From NCBI GenBank assembly GCA_020249285.1, contig JADCFX010000032.1:62001-126000 (forward strand): a DNA stretch of 64,000 nt, written 5' to 3'. The stretch comes from Roseomonas sp. (GTDB lineage Bacteria; Pseudomonadota; Alphaproteobacteria; Acetobacterales; Acetobacteraceae). This document shows positions 45,402 to 53,932 of the stretch, in pieces; within the stretch, counting starts at the first letter, position 1, and every line of letters starts with the position of its first letter. The notes under the pieces are model-generated. The model ran no database searches. It was not told the origin of the DNA and saw nothing but the letters and a program-made list of their open reading frames with translations. A program made the translations under genes and the position numbers.

Positions 45402-46441
45402 GCCTCAGCTTCGCCGATATCCGCCATGCCTATGGCGCGCGGGAGGTTTTGGCGGGCATTGAGCTCAGTGTCGCGGCGGGGGAGATTGTCTGCCTGCTCG
45501 GCGCCTCCGGCTGCGGCAAAACGACGCTTTTGCGCTTGGCGGCGGGGCTGGAGCCCCTTCAGCATGGGCGGATCGAGATCAGCGGGCGGTTGATTGCCGA
45601 ATCGGGGCTGGAAGTGCCGCCCGAAGCGCGGCATATTGGCTTTGTCTTTCAGGATTACGCGCTGTTTCCGCATTTGACCGTGGCAGAGAACGTCGCCTTC
45701 GGGCTGCGCTTCGCGCCGCGTGGCGAGAGGGTTTGGCGCGTCATGGATGCGCTCGCCCGTGTGGGGTTGGAAGCCTTCCAGTCCGCTTTTCCGCATATGC
45801 TCTCGGGCGGGCAGCAGCAACGCGTGGCGCTGGCCCGCGCGCTGGCGCCCCGGCCCGCCGTGCTGCTGTTGGATGAGGCTTTTGCCAGCCTCGATGCGCG
45901 GCTGCGTGAAAAGGTGCGCGATGATACGCTGCATGTGTTGCAGGAAGCCGGCATCGCGACCCTGCTGGTCACGCATGATTCCGAAGAAGCCATGTTCATG
46001 GGTGATCGTATCGCGCTCATGCGCGAAGGCCGGATTTTGCAGGTGGGCGTGCCCGAAGCGCTCTATCTGGCGCCAGCGGATCGCTATGTCGCGGGCTTCC
46101 TGGGTGAGGTGAATAGCCTGCCCGCCCGCATCGCTGCCGGCCAGGCGGAAACCGCGCTTGGCGCCCTGCCCGCCCCGGGTTTCGCCGAAGGGGCCGAAGT
46201 GGATGTGCTGGTGAGGCCAGAGGGGCTGAAGCTCGGCGCTGAAGGCCCGGTAGTGGAGGTTGAAGCCTTCCGCCTGCTGGGCTCCACCACCCTAGCGCAT
46301 CTTGCCCTGCCGGATGGCGCGGGCGGGCTTTTGCACCTGCATGCCAGGCTGCCCCCGGGGCGGCGGCTCAGGCGTGGGGAGCGAATCGCCGTTTCGCTTG
46401 ACCCGGAACGCGCCTTTGTCTTCCCACGCGCCGAGGCATGA
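45398..46441 (+). CDS. ABC transporter ATP-binding protein, FbpC/PotA-like, orphan
   Basis: This 347-residue ATPase has Walker A GASGCGKTTLL, Q-loop FVFQDYALFPHLTV, signature LSGGQQQRVALARAL, Walker B VLLLDEAFASLD and the H-loop VTHDSEEAM. A C-terminal OB-like regulatory domain (VDVLVRPEGLKL) resembles iron(III) or polyamine importers. No permease or binding protein is adjacent. The GTG start overlaps the scpB stop, so the gene sits inside the scp-tat operon, where tatA is often found. Its substrate is unknown. Confidence 0.88.
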   Translation: MSLSFADIRHAYGAREVLAGIELSVAAGEIVCLLGASGCGKTTLLRLAAGLEPLQHGRIEISGRLIAESGLEVPPEARHIGFVFQDYALFPHLTVAENVAFGLRFAPRGERVWRVMDALARVGLEAFQSAFPHMLSGGQQQRVALARALAPRPAVLLLDEAFASLDARLREKVRDDTLHVLQEAGIATLLVTHDSEEAMFMGDRIALMREGRILQVGVPEALYLAPADRYVAGFLGEVNSLPARIAAGQAETALGALPAPGFAEGAEVDVLVRPEGLKLGAEGPVVEVEAFRLLGSTTLAHLALPDGAGGLLHLHARLPPGRRLRRGERIAVSLDPERAFVFPRAEA

Positions 46442-46553
46442 CACGGCTTTCATTCAAGCGAGCGACGCGCCATATCAGGGCGGTTGGCGCGCATCCGGCT
46501 TCCTGCTAACGGGTTCATCCCCGCCGGATTGAAGCGTGCGGACAAAGGAGAGC

Positions 46554-47048
46554 ATGTTCGACCTCGCCTGGTCAGAAATCGCCGTGATCGCGGTGGTGGC
46601 CGTTGTCGTCATAGGTCCGAAGGATCTGCCGGAGGCCATTCGCGGCGTCGCGAAGGGTGTTCAGAAGCTGCGCCGTATGGCGGGCGAATTCCAGCAACAG
46701 GCGGATGAGCTGGTGCGCGAAGCCAAGCTTGATGATGTGCGCAATTCCATCCAGGAAATGAAGAGCACCATCAACGATATCCGCAGCTTCGACATCAAGG
46801 GCGAAATCGAAAAAACCGTGGATGCGGATGGCACGCTGAAAAAAACCATGGCCGATGACCCGCTGCGCGATACTTTCATGCCGCCGCCGCCCGCGCCTTA
46901 TGTCCCGCCGGAATTGCCGCCCGCACCTGACGCGCCCCCTTTTGTGCCGCCCACAGTCGCGCGCTTCGCCGCCCCCTTACCGCCCGCGCCTGAGCCCGCG
47001 CCGGCCTCGCCCGCTTCGTCATCCACCCCACCCGCCGTCAGCGCTTGA
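46554..47048 (+). CDS. tatB: Sec-independent protein translocase subunit TatB
   Basis: This 164-residue protein has one membrane helix (about 5-20, AWSEIAVIAVVAVVVIGPKD), then an amphipathic helix (LPEAIRGVAKGVQKLRRMAG) and a charged helical stretch. The EFQQQADELVREAKLDDVR segment and a long proline-rich tail fit TatB rather than TatA. AAAGGAG precedes the ATG. With TatC it forms the receptor for twin-arginine signals such as those suggested on several exported proteins here. Confidence 0.92.
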   Translation: MFDLAWSEIAVIAVVAVVVIGPKDLPEAIRGVAKGVQKLRRMAGEFQQQADELVREAKLDDVRNSIQEMKSTINDIRSFDIKGEIEKTVDADGTLKKTMADDPLRDTFMPPPPAPYVPPELPPAPDAPPFVPPTVARFAAPLPPAPEPAPASPASSSTPPAVSA

Positions 47049-47057
47049 GGAATTTCC

Positions 47058-47855
47058 GTGTCCACCACCCGGGATGACGATCAAATAAACGATAAGGCGA
47101 TGCCTTTAATGGATCATTTGAAGGAGCTGCGCACGCGGCTGCTTTGGTCTGTCGGGGGTTTCGCAGTAGCCTTTGCGGTGTGCTACTATTTCTCGGCGCA
47201 GATTTACGCCTTTCTCGCGCAGCCCTTGGCCGATGTGCTGGCGAAGCAGGGTGGCGCTGATCGGCGCATGATCTTCACAGCACTTTATGAAGCCTTCTTC
47301 ACCTATCTGAAGGTGGCGTTTTTCGGCGCGGTGTTCTTTTCCTTCCCCATGTGGGCGACACAGCTTTGGCTATTTGTGGCGCCAGGGCTCTATCGCAGCG
47401 AAAAGCGGGCCATTATGCCCTTCCTTATCGCATCACCCTTCCTGTTTTTGGCGGGTGCGGCGCTGGCCTATTACTTCATCTTCCCGCTGGCCTGGCAATT
47501 CTTCATTTCCTTCGAAACCATGCCCGGATCAGGCGGTATTCCCGTGCAGTTGGAAGCGAAGGTCGGCGAGTATCTCTCGCTCGTCATGCATATGATCCTG
47601 GCCTTTGGCATTGCCTTCCAATTGCCGGTGCTGCTCACGCTTTTGTGTCGTGTGGGTATTTTGAATGTTGAAAGCCTGAGAAAAGGCCGCCGTTACGCCA
47701 TTGTTGGCATGTTCGTGGCCGCCGCAATCCTGACACCGCCCGATGTGATCAGCCAGATCGGCTTGGCCGTACCGCTGATCCTGCTTTATGAAATTTCTAT
47801 TCTGACGGCGAGCTGGATGGCGAAGAAGTCCGACGCCGAAGCCAACAAGACTTAA
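47058..47855 (+). CDS. tatC: Sec-independent protein translocase subunit TatC
   Basis: This 265-residue protein has six predicted membrane helices and begins with MPLMDHLKELRTRLLWSV, the signature N-terminus that recognises twin-arginine peptides. Conserved segments include FFTYLKVAFFGAVFFSFP, FVAPGLYRSEKRAIMPF and ILTPPDVISQIGLAVPLILLYE split over two helices. The start is a GTG with GAGG upstream. It lies 9 bp after tatB. Confidence 0.96.
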   Translation: MSTTRDDDQINDKAMPLMDHLKELRTRLLWSVGGFAVAFAVCYYFSAQIYAFLAQPLADVLAKQGGADRRMIFTALYEAFFTYLKVAFFGAVFFSFPMWATQLWLFVAPGLYRSEKRAIMPFLIASPFLFLAGAALAYYFIFPLAWQFFISFETMPGSGGIPVQLEAKVGEYLSLVMHMILAFGIAFQLPVLLTLLCRVGILNVESLRKGRRYAIVGMFVAAAILTPPDVISQIGLAVPLILLYEISILTASWMAKKSDAEANKT

Positions 47856-47879
47856 CGAGCCCATCGAAGATTCTGCAAG

Positions 47880-49151
47880 ATGCATGACATAAGGCAATTG
47901 CGCGCCGACCCGGTAGCTTTCGATGCGGCTTTGGCACGGCGGGGCATTGCCCCGGCGGCGGCGGGCATTCTGGCGCATGATGAGGCGCGGCGCGCCGCCC
48001 AAACCGCACTCCAGGAAAAGCAGGCGCGGCGCAATGCGCTTTCCAAGGATATCGGCATGGCCAAGCGCCAAGGCGCCGATACCGCGGCGCTGGAAGCCGA
48101 AGCGGTGCAACTGCGCGATGACATGACGGCCCTTGAAGCCGAAGCCGCGAAGGCCGAGGCCGCGCAACAAGCCGTGCTGGAAACACTCCCCAATATCCTT
48201 GATGCCGAAGTCCCTGATGGGCGCGATGAAAGCGCCAATGTTGTGCAGCATCTGCATGGCGCGCAGCCGGAATTCGCCTTTACGCCCAAGCAGCATTTTG
48301 AATTGGGCGAAGCGCTTGGGCTGATGGATTTCGCAACCGCCACGAAGCTGGCCGGGGCGCGCTTTACTGTGCTGAAGGGGCCGCTCGCGCGCTTGGAACG
48401 GGCACTTGGGCAATGGATGCTCAACCTGCACACGGAAGCGCATGGCTATACCGAAAGCGCCGTGCCGCTTTTGGTAAATGACTCCACCATGTATGGCACC
48501 GGCCAATTGCCGAAATTCGCCGAAGACCTGTTCCGTACCACGGATGGCCGCTGGCTGATCCCAACCGCGGAAGTGCCGCTGACCAATTTCGCCGCGCAGG
48601 AAATCAAGGCAGAAGCTGATCTTCCTTTGCGCCTGACCGCGCTTTCGCCCTGCTTCCGGTCCGAAGCGGGCAGCGCCGGGCGTGATACGCGCGGCATGCT
48701 GCGCCAGCATCAATTCGCCAAGGTAGAGCTGGTTTCCATCGTGAAGCCGGAAGACAGCGACGCCGAGCATGAACGCATGACGCGCTGCGCAGAACGCGTG
48801 CTGACGGAATTGGGCCTGGTGTGGCGGCGGATTATCCTTTGCGCCGGCGATACCGGCTTTGGCGCCGCCCGCACCTATGATCTGGAAGTCTGGCTGCCAG
48901 GCCAGGGCGCGTGGCGGGAGATTTCATCCTGCTCCAATTGCCGGGATTTCCAGGCGCGCCGCATGGGGGCGCGCTACCGCGCCAAGGACGCCAAGGGCAC
49001 CAGCTTTGTGCATACGCTGAATGGGTCTGGTGTGGCGATTGGGCGCGCGCTGATTGCCGTGCTGGAAACGCACCAACAAGCGGATGGGACCATCGCTATC
49101 CCGGAAGTGTTGCGCCCCTATATGGGCGGGCTGGCGCGGCTGGAAGGTTAG
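47880..49151 (+). CDS. serS: Serine--tRNA ligase
   Basis: This 423-residue class II synthetase has an N-terminal coiled-coil arm (about 25-100) that contacts tRNA-Ser. The catalytic core shows [21 protein letters not shown] split around motif 2, [25 protein letters not shown] and motif 3 in [15 protein letters not shown]. Length and order match bacterial SerRS. It follows tatC by 24 bp and converges with the lytic transglycosylase gene, overlapping by 4 bp. Confidence 0.97.
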   Translation: MHDIRQLRADPVAFDAALARRGIAPAAAGILAHDEARRAAQTALQEKQARRNALSKDIGMAKRQGADTAALEAEAVQLRDDMTALEAEAAKAEAAQQAVLETLPNILDAEVPDGRDESANVVQHLHGAQPEFAFTPKQHFELGEALGLMDFATATKLAGARFTVLKGPLARLERALGQWMLNLHTEAHGYTESAVPLLVNDSTMYGTGQLPKFAEDLFRTTDGRWLIPTAEVPLTNFAAQEIKAEADLPLRLTALSPCFRSEAGSAGRDTRGMLRQHQFAKVELVSIVKPEDSDAEHERMTRCAERVLTELGLVWRRIILCAGDTGFGAARTYDLEVWLPGQGAWREISSCSNCRDFQARRMGARYRAKDAKGTSFVHTLNGSGVAIGRALIAVLETHQQADGTIAIPEVLRPYMGGLARLEG

Positions 49152-50080
49152 CGCCGCGCACCAGTCCCCGCCGGGCGCGCCTCGGCCACTTCCGTCGCTG
49201 CATTCGCGGCCTTGGGGGGGAAGCAAACGATACGCGTCCGCGCCGCTGGGCCAGGGGTGCCGCCGCCACGCAGGCGCAATTCAACCTCGGGCGTTGTCGG
49301 CACGGGTTTCAGGCTGGGCTCGCGCGCACCAATCAGCATCACCGCGCCGCGACCAGTAGCGCATAGCCCTGCCATGGCAGGCCCTGGCAGGGGAATAACC
49401 CCAGGCGCGGTGCCAGGGACAAAACCATTGCCACTCAGTGCTGCCATCACCCGCTGCTGATAGATCAGCCCGCGTTCCGGTGTCGCGGAATGGTAAAGCG
49501 CAACGGCCTGGTGCCAATCGCCAGTGCGCGCCTGCAGGCTCCGCAAAAAGCGCACCGCATAGGCGACATTGGTTGAGGGATCGAAGCCAGCTTCCAGGCT
49601 CGGGAAAGCATCCGGGTGATGCAGCAGATTGACCTGCATGCAGCCAATATCAATCGAACGCACGCCCCGCGCCTGAATCGCGCGCACTTCCTGAAGCGCT
49701 TCGGCGTTCGAAGCGGCGTAGCGGCCATCGCCGGCAGCATTGTAGGACCAGGGCCAGGGTTGCACGCTGCCATCCGGCGCGCGGCGCCCCGTTTCAACCT
49801 TGGCAACGGCGCCGAGCAAGCCTGCCGGCATTCCTGCCTCGCGTTCCGCCGCCGCAATGGCCGCGCCGCAAAGGCCCCAGGGTTCCGCCAAGGCGGGCGG
49901 CGCTGGGCGCGAGGCGGCATTGGTGGCGGCGGGGCGTTGCTGGCGCGCGGCATTGGGCGTGGCAGCGGCATCCGGTGCTGCCAATGCAACATGCGGCAGA
50001 GCCGTCAGGAACAGCCCCAGAAGCCCAAGCAGCCGCTTGGCAGCAGTCATGCCGGGAGTCGCGCCGAAAGCACTTTGCAT
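49148..50080 (-). CDS. Lytic transglycosylase (SLT-domain) protein, exported
   Basis: The 310-residue protein has a signal peptide ([19 protein letters not shown], about 17-35) and an Ala/Pro-rich linker. The SLT-like domain carries catalytic E96 in [10 protein letters not shown], then [30 protein letters not shown] and [12 protein letters not shown]. It would cleave peptidoglycan in the periplasm. ATG 50080 has GGGAAAGCGC before it; the second methionine at residue 11 is less well placed. Confidence 0.87.
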   Translation of the reverse strand: MQSAFGATPGMTAAKRLLGLLGLFLTALPHVALAAPDAAATPNAARQQRPAATNAASRPAPPALAEPWGLCGAAIAAAEREAGMPAGLLGAVAKVETGRRAPDGSVQPWPWSYNAAGDGRYAASNAEALQEVRAIQARGVRSIDIGCMQVNLLHHPDAFPSLEAGFDPSTNVAYAVRFLRSLQARTGDWHQAVALYHSATPERGLIYQQRVMAALSGNGFVPGTAPGVIPLPGPAMAGLCATGRGAVMLIGAREPSLKPVPTTPEVELRLRGGGTPGPAARTRIVCFPPKAANAATEVAEARPAGTGARR

Positions 50081-50127
50081 GCGCTTTCCCTAGGCCCTGG
50101 CAGCGCCCTGGGTCAACCAAAACCCGA

Positions 50128-50430
50128 TCAAAAGTGATCCGCCCGCACCACTTCGCAGTCAGATAGCGTCACAATAGCGGGCCGCGCGCCGAGCAATTCG
50201 CCCTCCGCCGCCAGCACGCGCGAAGCGACTTCGGCTGAGGTAATGCACAGCACCAGCACATTATCATCCACCCCGCCCGGATCGCCGGCGCGGCGAATGC
50301 CCTGATGGCCGCGCCCGGCGAGTACGGGCAGAATCGTCCAGCCCGTGGCGCCCATACGATCCAGCAGCAGGGTCACCGCCTCTGCCCGCACGGCCTCCAC
50401 GACAATTTCGATTCTTTTGCGCGCGTGCAT
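50128..50430 (-). CDS. PII-like signalling protein, SbtB-like
   Basis: This 100-residue protein has the PII ferredoxin-like fold pattern: RIEIVVEAVRAEAVTLLLDRMGA split as strand and helix, GWTILPVLAGRGHQG for strand 2 and the T-loop entry, and VLVLCITSAEVASRVLA. The pattern resembles SbtB, which senses adenyl nucleotides including cAMP and controls SbtA. The C-terminal CGPEGC redox loop of some cyanobacterial SbtB proteins is absent. It lies 18 bp after the sbtA-like gene on the same strand. Confidence 0.75.
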   Translation of the reverse strand: MHARKRIEIVVEAVRAEAVTLLLDRMGATGWTILPVLAGRGHQGIRRAGDPGGVDDNVLVLCITSAEVASRVLAAEGELLGARPAIVTLSDCEVVRADHF

Positions 50431-50448
50431 TGTCCCGTCTCCCTTTGA

Positions 50449-51408
50449 TTATTGTGTGGCCAGCCGCGCCGCCCACAGCCACAGCGGGATGCCAGCCAGC
50501 ACATTGAAGGGGAAGGTGATCGCCAAGGAAAGGGTCACGTAAATCCCGGCATCGGCAGAGGGCAGCGCCAGCCGCATCGCTGCCGGTACCGCGATATAGG
50601 AAGCCGAGGCACCCAGAACCGCCATCAGCCCCAGCCCCCCGGTGGAAAGTCCAATCAGCCAGCCACCCGCCAGTCCCGCTGCGCCGCCGATCAACGGCAT
50701 CAGGATGGCAAAGGCGATCAGCCGCACATCCAGCCCCCGGCCCCGATCACGCAAACGCCGCGCCGCGGTGATGCCCATCTCCAGCAGAAAAAGGCACAGC
50801 GCACCTGGGAACAGCGCGGTAATGAAGGGCGCAAGCTGCCTCTCAGCCCCAGCCCCGCCCAGCCAGCCGATCAAAAACGCACCAAGCAGCAGCATGACCG
50901 ACCCATTCAGAAACACCTCTCGTGCCATTTCCCGCGCGCCGCCTGACGTGGCCGCACCACCGCGCCGCGCGATCAGCAAAGCGGTCAGGATGGCCGGGGT
51001 TTCCATTGCCGCCAGTACGGCGGGCATGAAGCCCTCATAGGGCGTATTGGTCGCGTTCAATTGTCCGACCGCCGCAGCAAAGGTCACCACACTGACCGAG
51101 CCATAATGCGCCGAGACCGCCGCCGCCGTTGCCTTATCCAAAGGCGTTGCGGCGCGGAGCAACCCATAGGCCGGCAGCGGCATCAAGGCCGAAAGCGCTA
51201 TGCCCAGCACCAGGGCTGGGATCAGCCCTGCCGAGGCGCCTGGCTGCGCAATGGCAATGCCGCCCTTCAGCCCAATCGCCATCATCAGATAAAGCGACAA
51301 GGCCTTGGCCAAAGCATCCGGCACGGAAAGATCAGAACGCAGCGCCGCTGCCGCGAAGCCAAGCGCGAAGAACAGGACCGAAGGCGGCAGGATTTCAAAG
51401 AAGGACAT
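50449..51408 (-). CDS. SbtA-like sodium-dependent bicarbonate transporter
   Basis: This 319-residue integral membrane protein has about ten hydrophobic helices in two inverted halves. The LPPSVLFFALGFAAA start, MMAIGLKGGIA, VSAHYGSVSVVTFAAA, CLFLLEMGITAARRL and GASASYIAVPAAMRLALP match the SbtA (DUF897) family, sodium-coupled bicarbonate importers. The PII-like gene downstream strengthens the call. Bicarbonate supply to carboxylases is a plausible role in this non-cyanobacterial host; transport of another anion cannot be excluded. Confidence 0.85.
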   Translation of the reverse strand: MSFFEILPPSVLFFALGFAAAALRSDLSVPDALAKALSLYLMMAIGLKGGIAIAQPGASAGLIPALVLGIALSALMPLPAYGLLRAATPLDKATAAAVSAHYGSVSVVTFAAAVGQLNATNTPYEGFMPAVLAAMETPAILTALLIARRGGAATSGGAREMAREVFLNGSVMLLLGAFLIGWLGGAGAERQLAPFITALFPGALCLFLLEMGITAARRLRDRGRGLDVRLIAFAILMPLIGGAAGLAGGWLIGLSTGGLGLMAVLGASASYIAVPAAMRLALPSADAGIYVTLSLAITFPFNVLAGIPLWLWAARLATQ

Positions 51409-51452
51409 TGGCGCCGGGGGTTAGGCGGAGGCCTTAGCTGTGTAAAGGGTTT

Positions 51453-51956
51453 TCACGCCGTCGCCACTGGCAAGCCGTGATAGCCGCGGGCGTAATACAT
51501 CAGGCAGCCGGCCTGCATATCGGCAAAGCGCACTGCCTCAACACTTGCGAAGACCACGCTATGCGTGCCTTGTTCCATCACCTCCGTAATCCGGCAATCG
51601 AAACTCGCCGCAGCGCCATCCAGCGCGGGGGCCCCGGTAGCCAGGTTGGTCCATGCCCCGGCAGCAAAGCGCGCTGCCATGTCCAATGCGCCGCTCGGCG
51701 CGGAAAAGGCGTCGGAAACGCCCTGCTGTCCGGCGGCGAGCGTATTCACGCAAAGTACGCCATTCTTCAGGAAAGTCGCACTGCGCGGGCTGGTGCGATT
51801 GAGGCAGACAAGCAGCGTCGGAGGATCATCGGTCACGGAACAAACGGCGGTGGCCGTGATGCCGCCCGGCCCCGCCGCGCCATCCGTGGTGATGATATTC
51901 ACCGCCGCCCCAAGCCTGGCCATGGCGTCACGAAGTTCCTGGCGAGAGACGGGCAT
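51453..51956 (-). CDS. Flavin reductase family protein (HpaC/RutF-like)
   Basis: This 167-residue FMN-binding split-barrel protein shows LRDAMARLGAAVNIITTDG, GGITATAVCSVTDDPPTLLVCLNR split by the FMN loop, FCVNTLA-like GVLCVNTLA, and YYARGYHGL at the C-terminus. Members use NADH to supply reduced flavin to a two-component monooxygenase. The ATG at 51956 was chosen from the family N-terminus. No oxygenase gene is adjacent, so its partner is unknown. Confidence 0.88.
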   Translation of the reverse strand: MPVSRQELRDAMARLGAAVNIITTDGAAGPGGITATAVCSVTDDPPTLLVCLNRTSPRSATFLKNGVLCVNTLAAGQQGVSDAFSAPSGALDMAARFAAGAWTNLATGAPALDGAAASFDCRITEVMEQGTHSVVFASVEAVRFADMQAGCLMYYARGYHGLPVATA

Positions 51957-51997
51957 GGCGGACAATCCTTGCAGCGGGCTTGGGCGGGTTGCCTCTA

Positions 51998-52561
51998 TCA
52001 CCCCAAGCGCGCGGCGTCACGCCAGCCGGCCTGGGTCAGGCTATAGAGCAAATGCCGCCGGTAATGATGCCCCTCTGGCAGGCGCGGATGGTCGAATTCG
52101 CCTGCCGGCGCCATGCCCAGCTTTTCCATGAGCTTCCAGGAAGCGGCATTGCCGGGCACGGTGAAGGCGACAATCTTTTGCAGGCCAAGTGTCGTGAAGC
52201 CAAAGCCCAAGGCGGCACGCGCGGCTTCTTCGGCATAGCCCTGGCGGCGAAAGCGCGGCCCGATCCGCCAGCCGATTTCAACCGCCGGGGTGAAATCCGC
52301 CTGCCAGGGAATGGTCATCAACCCGACCACGCCGACGAAAGCGCCTGTCGTGGCTTCCGCCACCACCCACAAACCCCAGCCATGTTCGGCAAAATGCGCG
52401 CGCATTCGCGCCGCCCAGGCATCGCTTTCCGCCCGGTTCATGGTGGCAGCGAAATAGCGCATGCTTCCCGGATCACCATTGATGGCGAAAAGCGGGTCAA
52501 GATCCTCATCCCGCCAGGGGCGGAGGATCAGGCGTTCTGAAGTGAGCGTCGCGGCGTTCAT
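51998..52561 (-). CDS. GNAT family N-acetyltransferase, RimJ/RimL type
   Basis: This 187-residue acetyltransferase has LTSERLILRPWRDEDLDPLF at the N-terminus, the acetyl-CoA motif RIGPRFRRQGYAEEAARAAL and VAFTVPGNAASWKLMEKLGM. The pattern is that of RimJ/RimL-like enzymes, which acetylate protein N-termini or small amines. The target is unknown. It marks the left boundary of a lower-GC stretch. Confidence 0.88.
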   Translation of the reverse strand: MNAATLTSERLILRPWRDEDLDPLFAINGDPGSMRYFAATMNRAESDAWAARMRAHFAEHGWGLWVVAEATTGAFVGVVGLMTIPWQADFTPAVEIGWRIGPRFRRQGYAEEAARAALGFGFTTLGLQKIVAFTVPGNAASWKLMEKLGMAPAGEFDHPRLPEGHHYRRHLLYSLTQAGWRDAARLG

Positions 52562-52721
52562 GCGAACTTCTTACCCTAAATAGCCAGGCCAGGCACCGAG
52601 GGGAGACTAGCCCCGGCAGCCACCCGGGCTTAGCGTGGCCCACAGCGGCGCACGGTTTTCGATTGCAATTCGGGCACCCACCCAGCATACTTAAGCAGGT
52701 TCATCAAATGGAAGCACTACT

Positions 52722-53363
52722 ATGCAGGATGTTGGTCTCTATCTCCCGGGCATCCTTCTTTCTTACGCAGCCTTCCTGCTCGCAATTGCAAGTCCGGGGC
52801 CTAATATCCTGGCGGTCATCGGGACTTCGATGAGCGTCGGCCGTGCCTCCGGCATGGCACTCGCTTTCGGCGTGTCCGCAGGCTCGTTCACTTGGGGCCT
52901 CCTCACGGCATTCGGACTATCAGCTATCGTGGCCAGCTATGCATGGGCCCTTTTTGCCATCAAGATTTTTGGCGGCATTTATCTTCTGTGGCTGGCCTAC
53001 AAGTCGCTCAAATCGGCCGCCTCGCGCCATGATATCGAAGCCAAGGAGCTGGCGGGGGGGCGTCGCACTCCATTCGGATATTTCAGCCGGGGGTACGTCA
53101 TCCAGATGACCAATCCCAAGGCGGCACTGGCTTGGATTGCCATCATTTCATTGGGCTTGAAGGACGGCGCGCCGCTTTGGGTTAGTGCAGCCATCGTTCT
53201 TGGAACATTTCTGTTATCAGTCATCATCCACACGCTTTACGCCATAGCATTTTCGACACCGGTTATGGTTCGCCTCTACGGGAGAGCGCGTCGGGCCATC
53301 CAAGGTGTGCTGGGCGTGTTTTTTGCCTTTGCAGGTCTGCGCATGCTTATGCATCGGAGCTGA
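52722..53363 (+). CDS. LysE family translocator
   Basis: This 213-residue membrane exporter has about six hydrophobic helices. The family signature ASPGPNILAVIGTSMSVGR lies at about 22-40, and QMTNPKAALAWIAI follows near 130. Members export amino acids or homoserine lactones. Codon use is more AT-rich than in flanking genes, and the next gene begins 7 bp later, so the two may be a transferred pair. Confidence 0.9.
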   Translation: MQDVGLYLPGILLSYAAFLLAIASPGPNILAVIGTSMSVGRASGMALAFGVSAGSFTWGLLTAFGLSAIVASYAWALFAIKIFGGIYLLWLAYKSLKSAASRHDIEAKELAGGRRTPFGYFSRGYVIQMTNPKAALAWIAIISLGLKDGAPLWVSAAIVLGTFLLSVIIHTLYAIAFSTPVMVRLYGRARRAIQGVLGVFFAFAGLRMLMHRS

Positions 53364-53370
53364 GACGACC

Positions 53371-53697
53371 ATGACATACATTGATCCTGCTGCGGCCAAC
53401 CTCAACGCTGGGTTCGTCGTGGCCATTCATCTTGTAGCGAAAGAAGGCGAAGGAGACGCGGTTGCTGATATATTGCAGCGGCTAGTCGCTCCGACCATGG
53501 CAGAACCGGGCGTGAAGTTCTTCATGCCTTACCGATCACCAACTAACCCTCTGGCCTTTTTCGTATACGAACTATACGTGAACCAAGCGGGATGGGATGC
53601 CCACAACAGATCTGCCCATTTCTTGAGTGTCGTTGATGATCTGGTACAACGGGTTGCATCGCGGGAACGCGTGCCTTTCGTTCCATTTGTCACCTGA
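53371..53697 (+). CDS. Antibiotic biosynthesis monooxygenase (ABM) domain protein
   Basis: This 108-residue ferredoxin-like barrel protein has VVAIHLVAKEGEGDAVADIL, AEPGVKFFMPYRSPTNPLAFFVYELY split across two strands, and HNRSAHFLSVV, the usual ABM pattern. Such small dimeric proteins act as quinol monooxygenases, haem-degrading enzymes or isomerases. It follows the LysE gene in the same lower-GC stretch. The substrate is unknown. Confidence 0.82.
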   Translation: MTYIDPAAANLNAGFVVAIHLVAKEGEGDAVADILQRLVAPTMAEPGVKFFMPYRSPTNPLAFFVYELYVNQAGWDAHNRSAHFLSVVDDLVQRVASRERVPFVPFVT

Positions 53698-53811
53698 CTG
53701 ATAAAGCCAATACACTGATAGCCTGATTTGGATATCGCCGAGCGCCTTCTTCGGAGCTGGGTGCTGGAATTAAGCGTGGCTCCTGCTGCCGCCTCTCCCG
53801 GGACCAAGCAG

Positions 53812-53922
53812 ATGCGGGCCGATCTGGCAGAGATTGCCGGCTTGAAGAATAAGGTCGTCCGGTTCCGGGCGGAGCGTGGCATCCTGAAGAAAGCGGCAGG
53901 TTTTGTCGCGCGCGAAGAGAAA
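53812..53922 (+). pseudogene. Remnant of an IS3-family transposase OrfA
   Basis: The frame reads DLAEIAGLKNKVVRFRAERG followed by ILKKAAGFVAREE, which matches the C-terminal leucine-zipper and ERDILKKA-x-x-F-ARE ending of IS3-family OrfA proteins. No start for a full OrfA, no OrfB integrase core and no terminal inverted repeats were seen. The fragment runs directly into the CoA-transferase ribosome site. It indicates past insertion at the edge of the lower-GC stretch. Confidence 0.65.
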
Positions 53923-53932
53923 GGAGAACACC

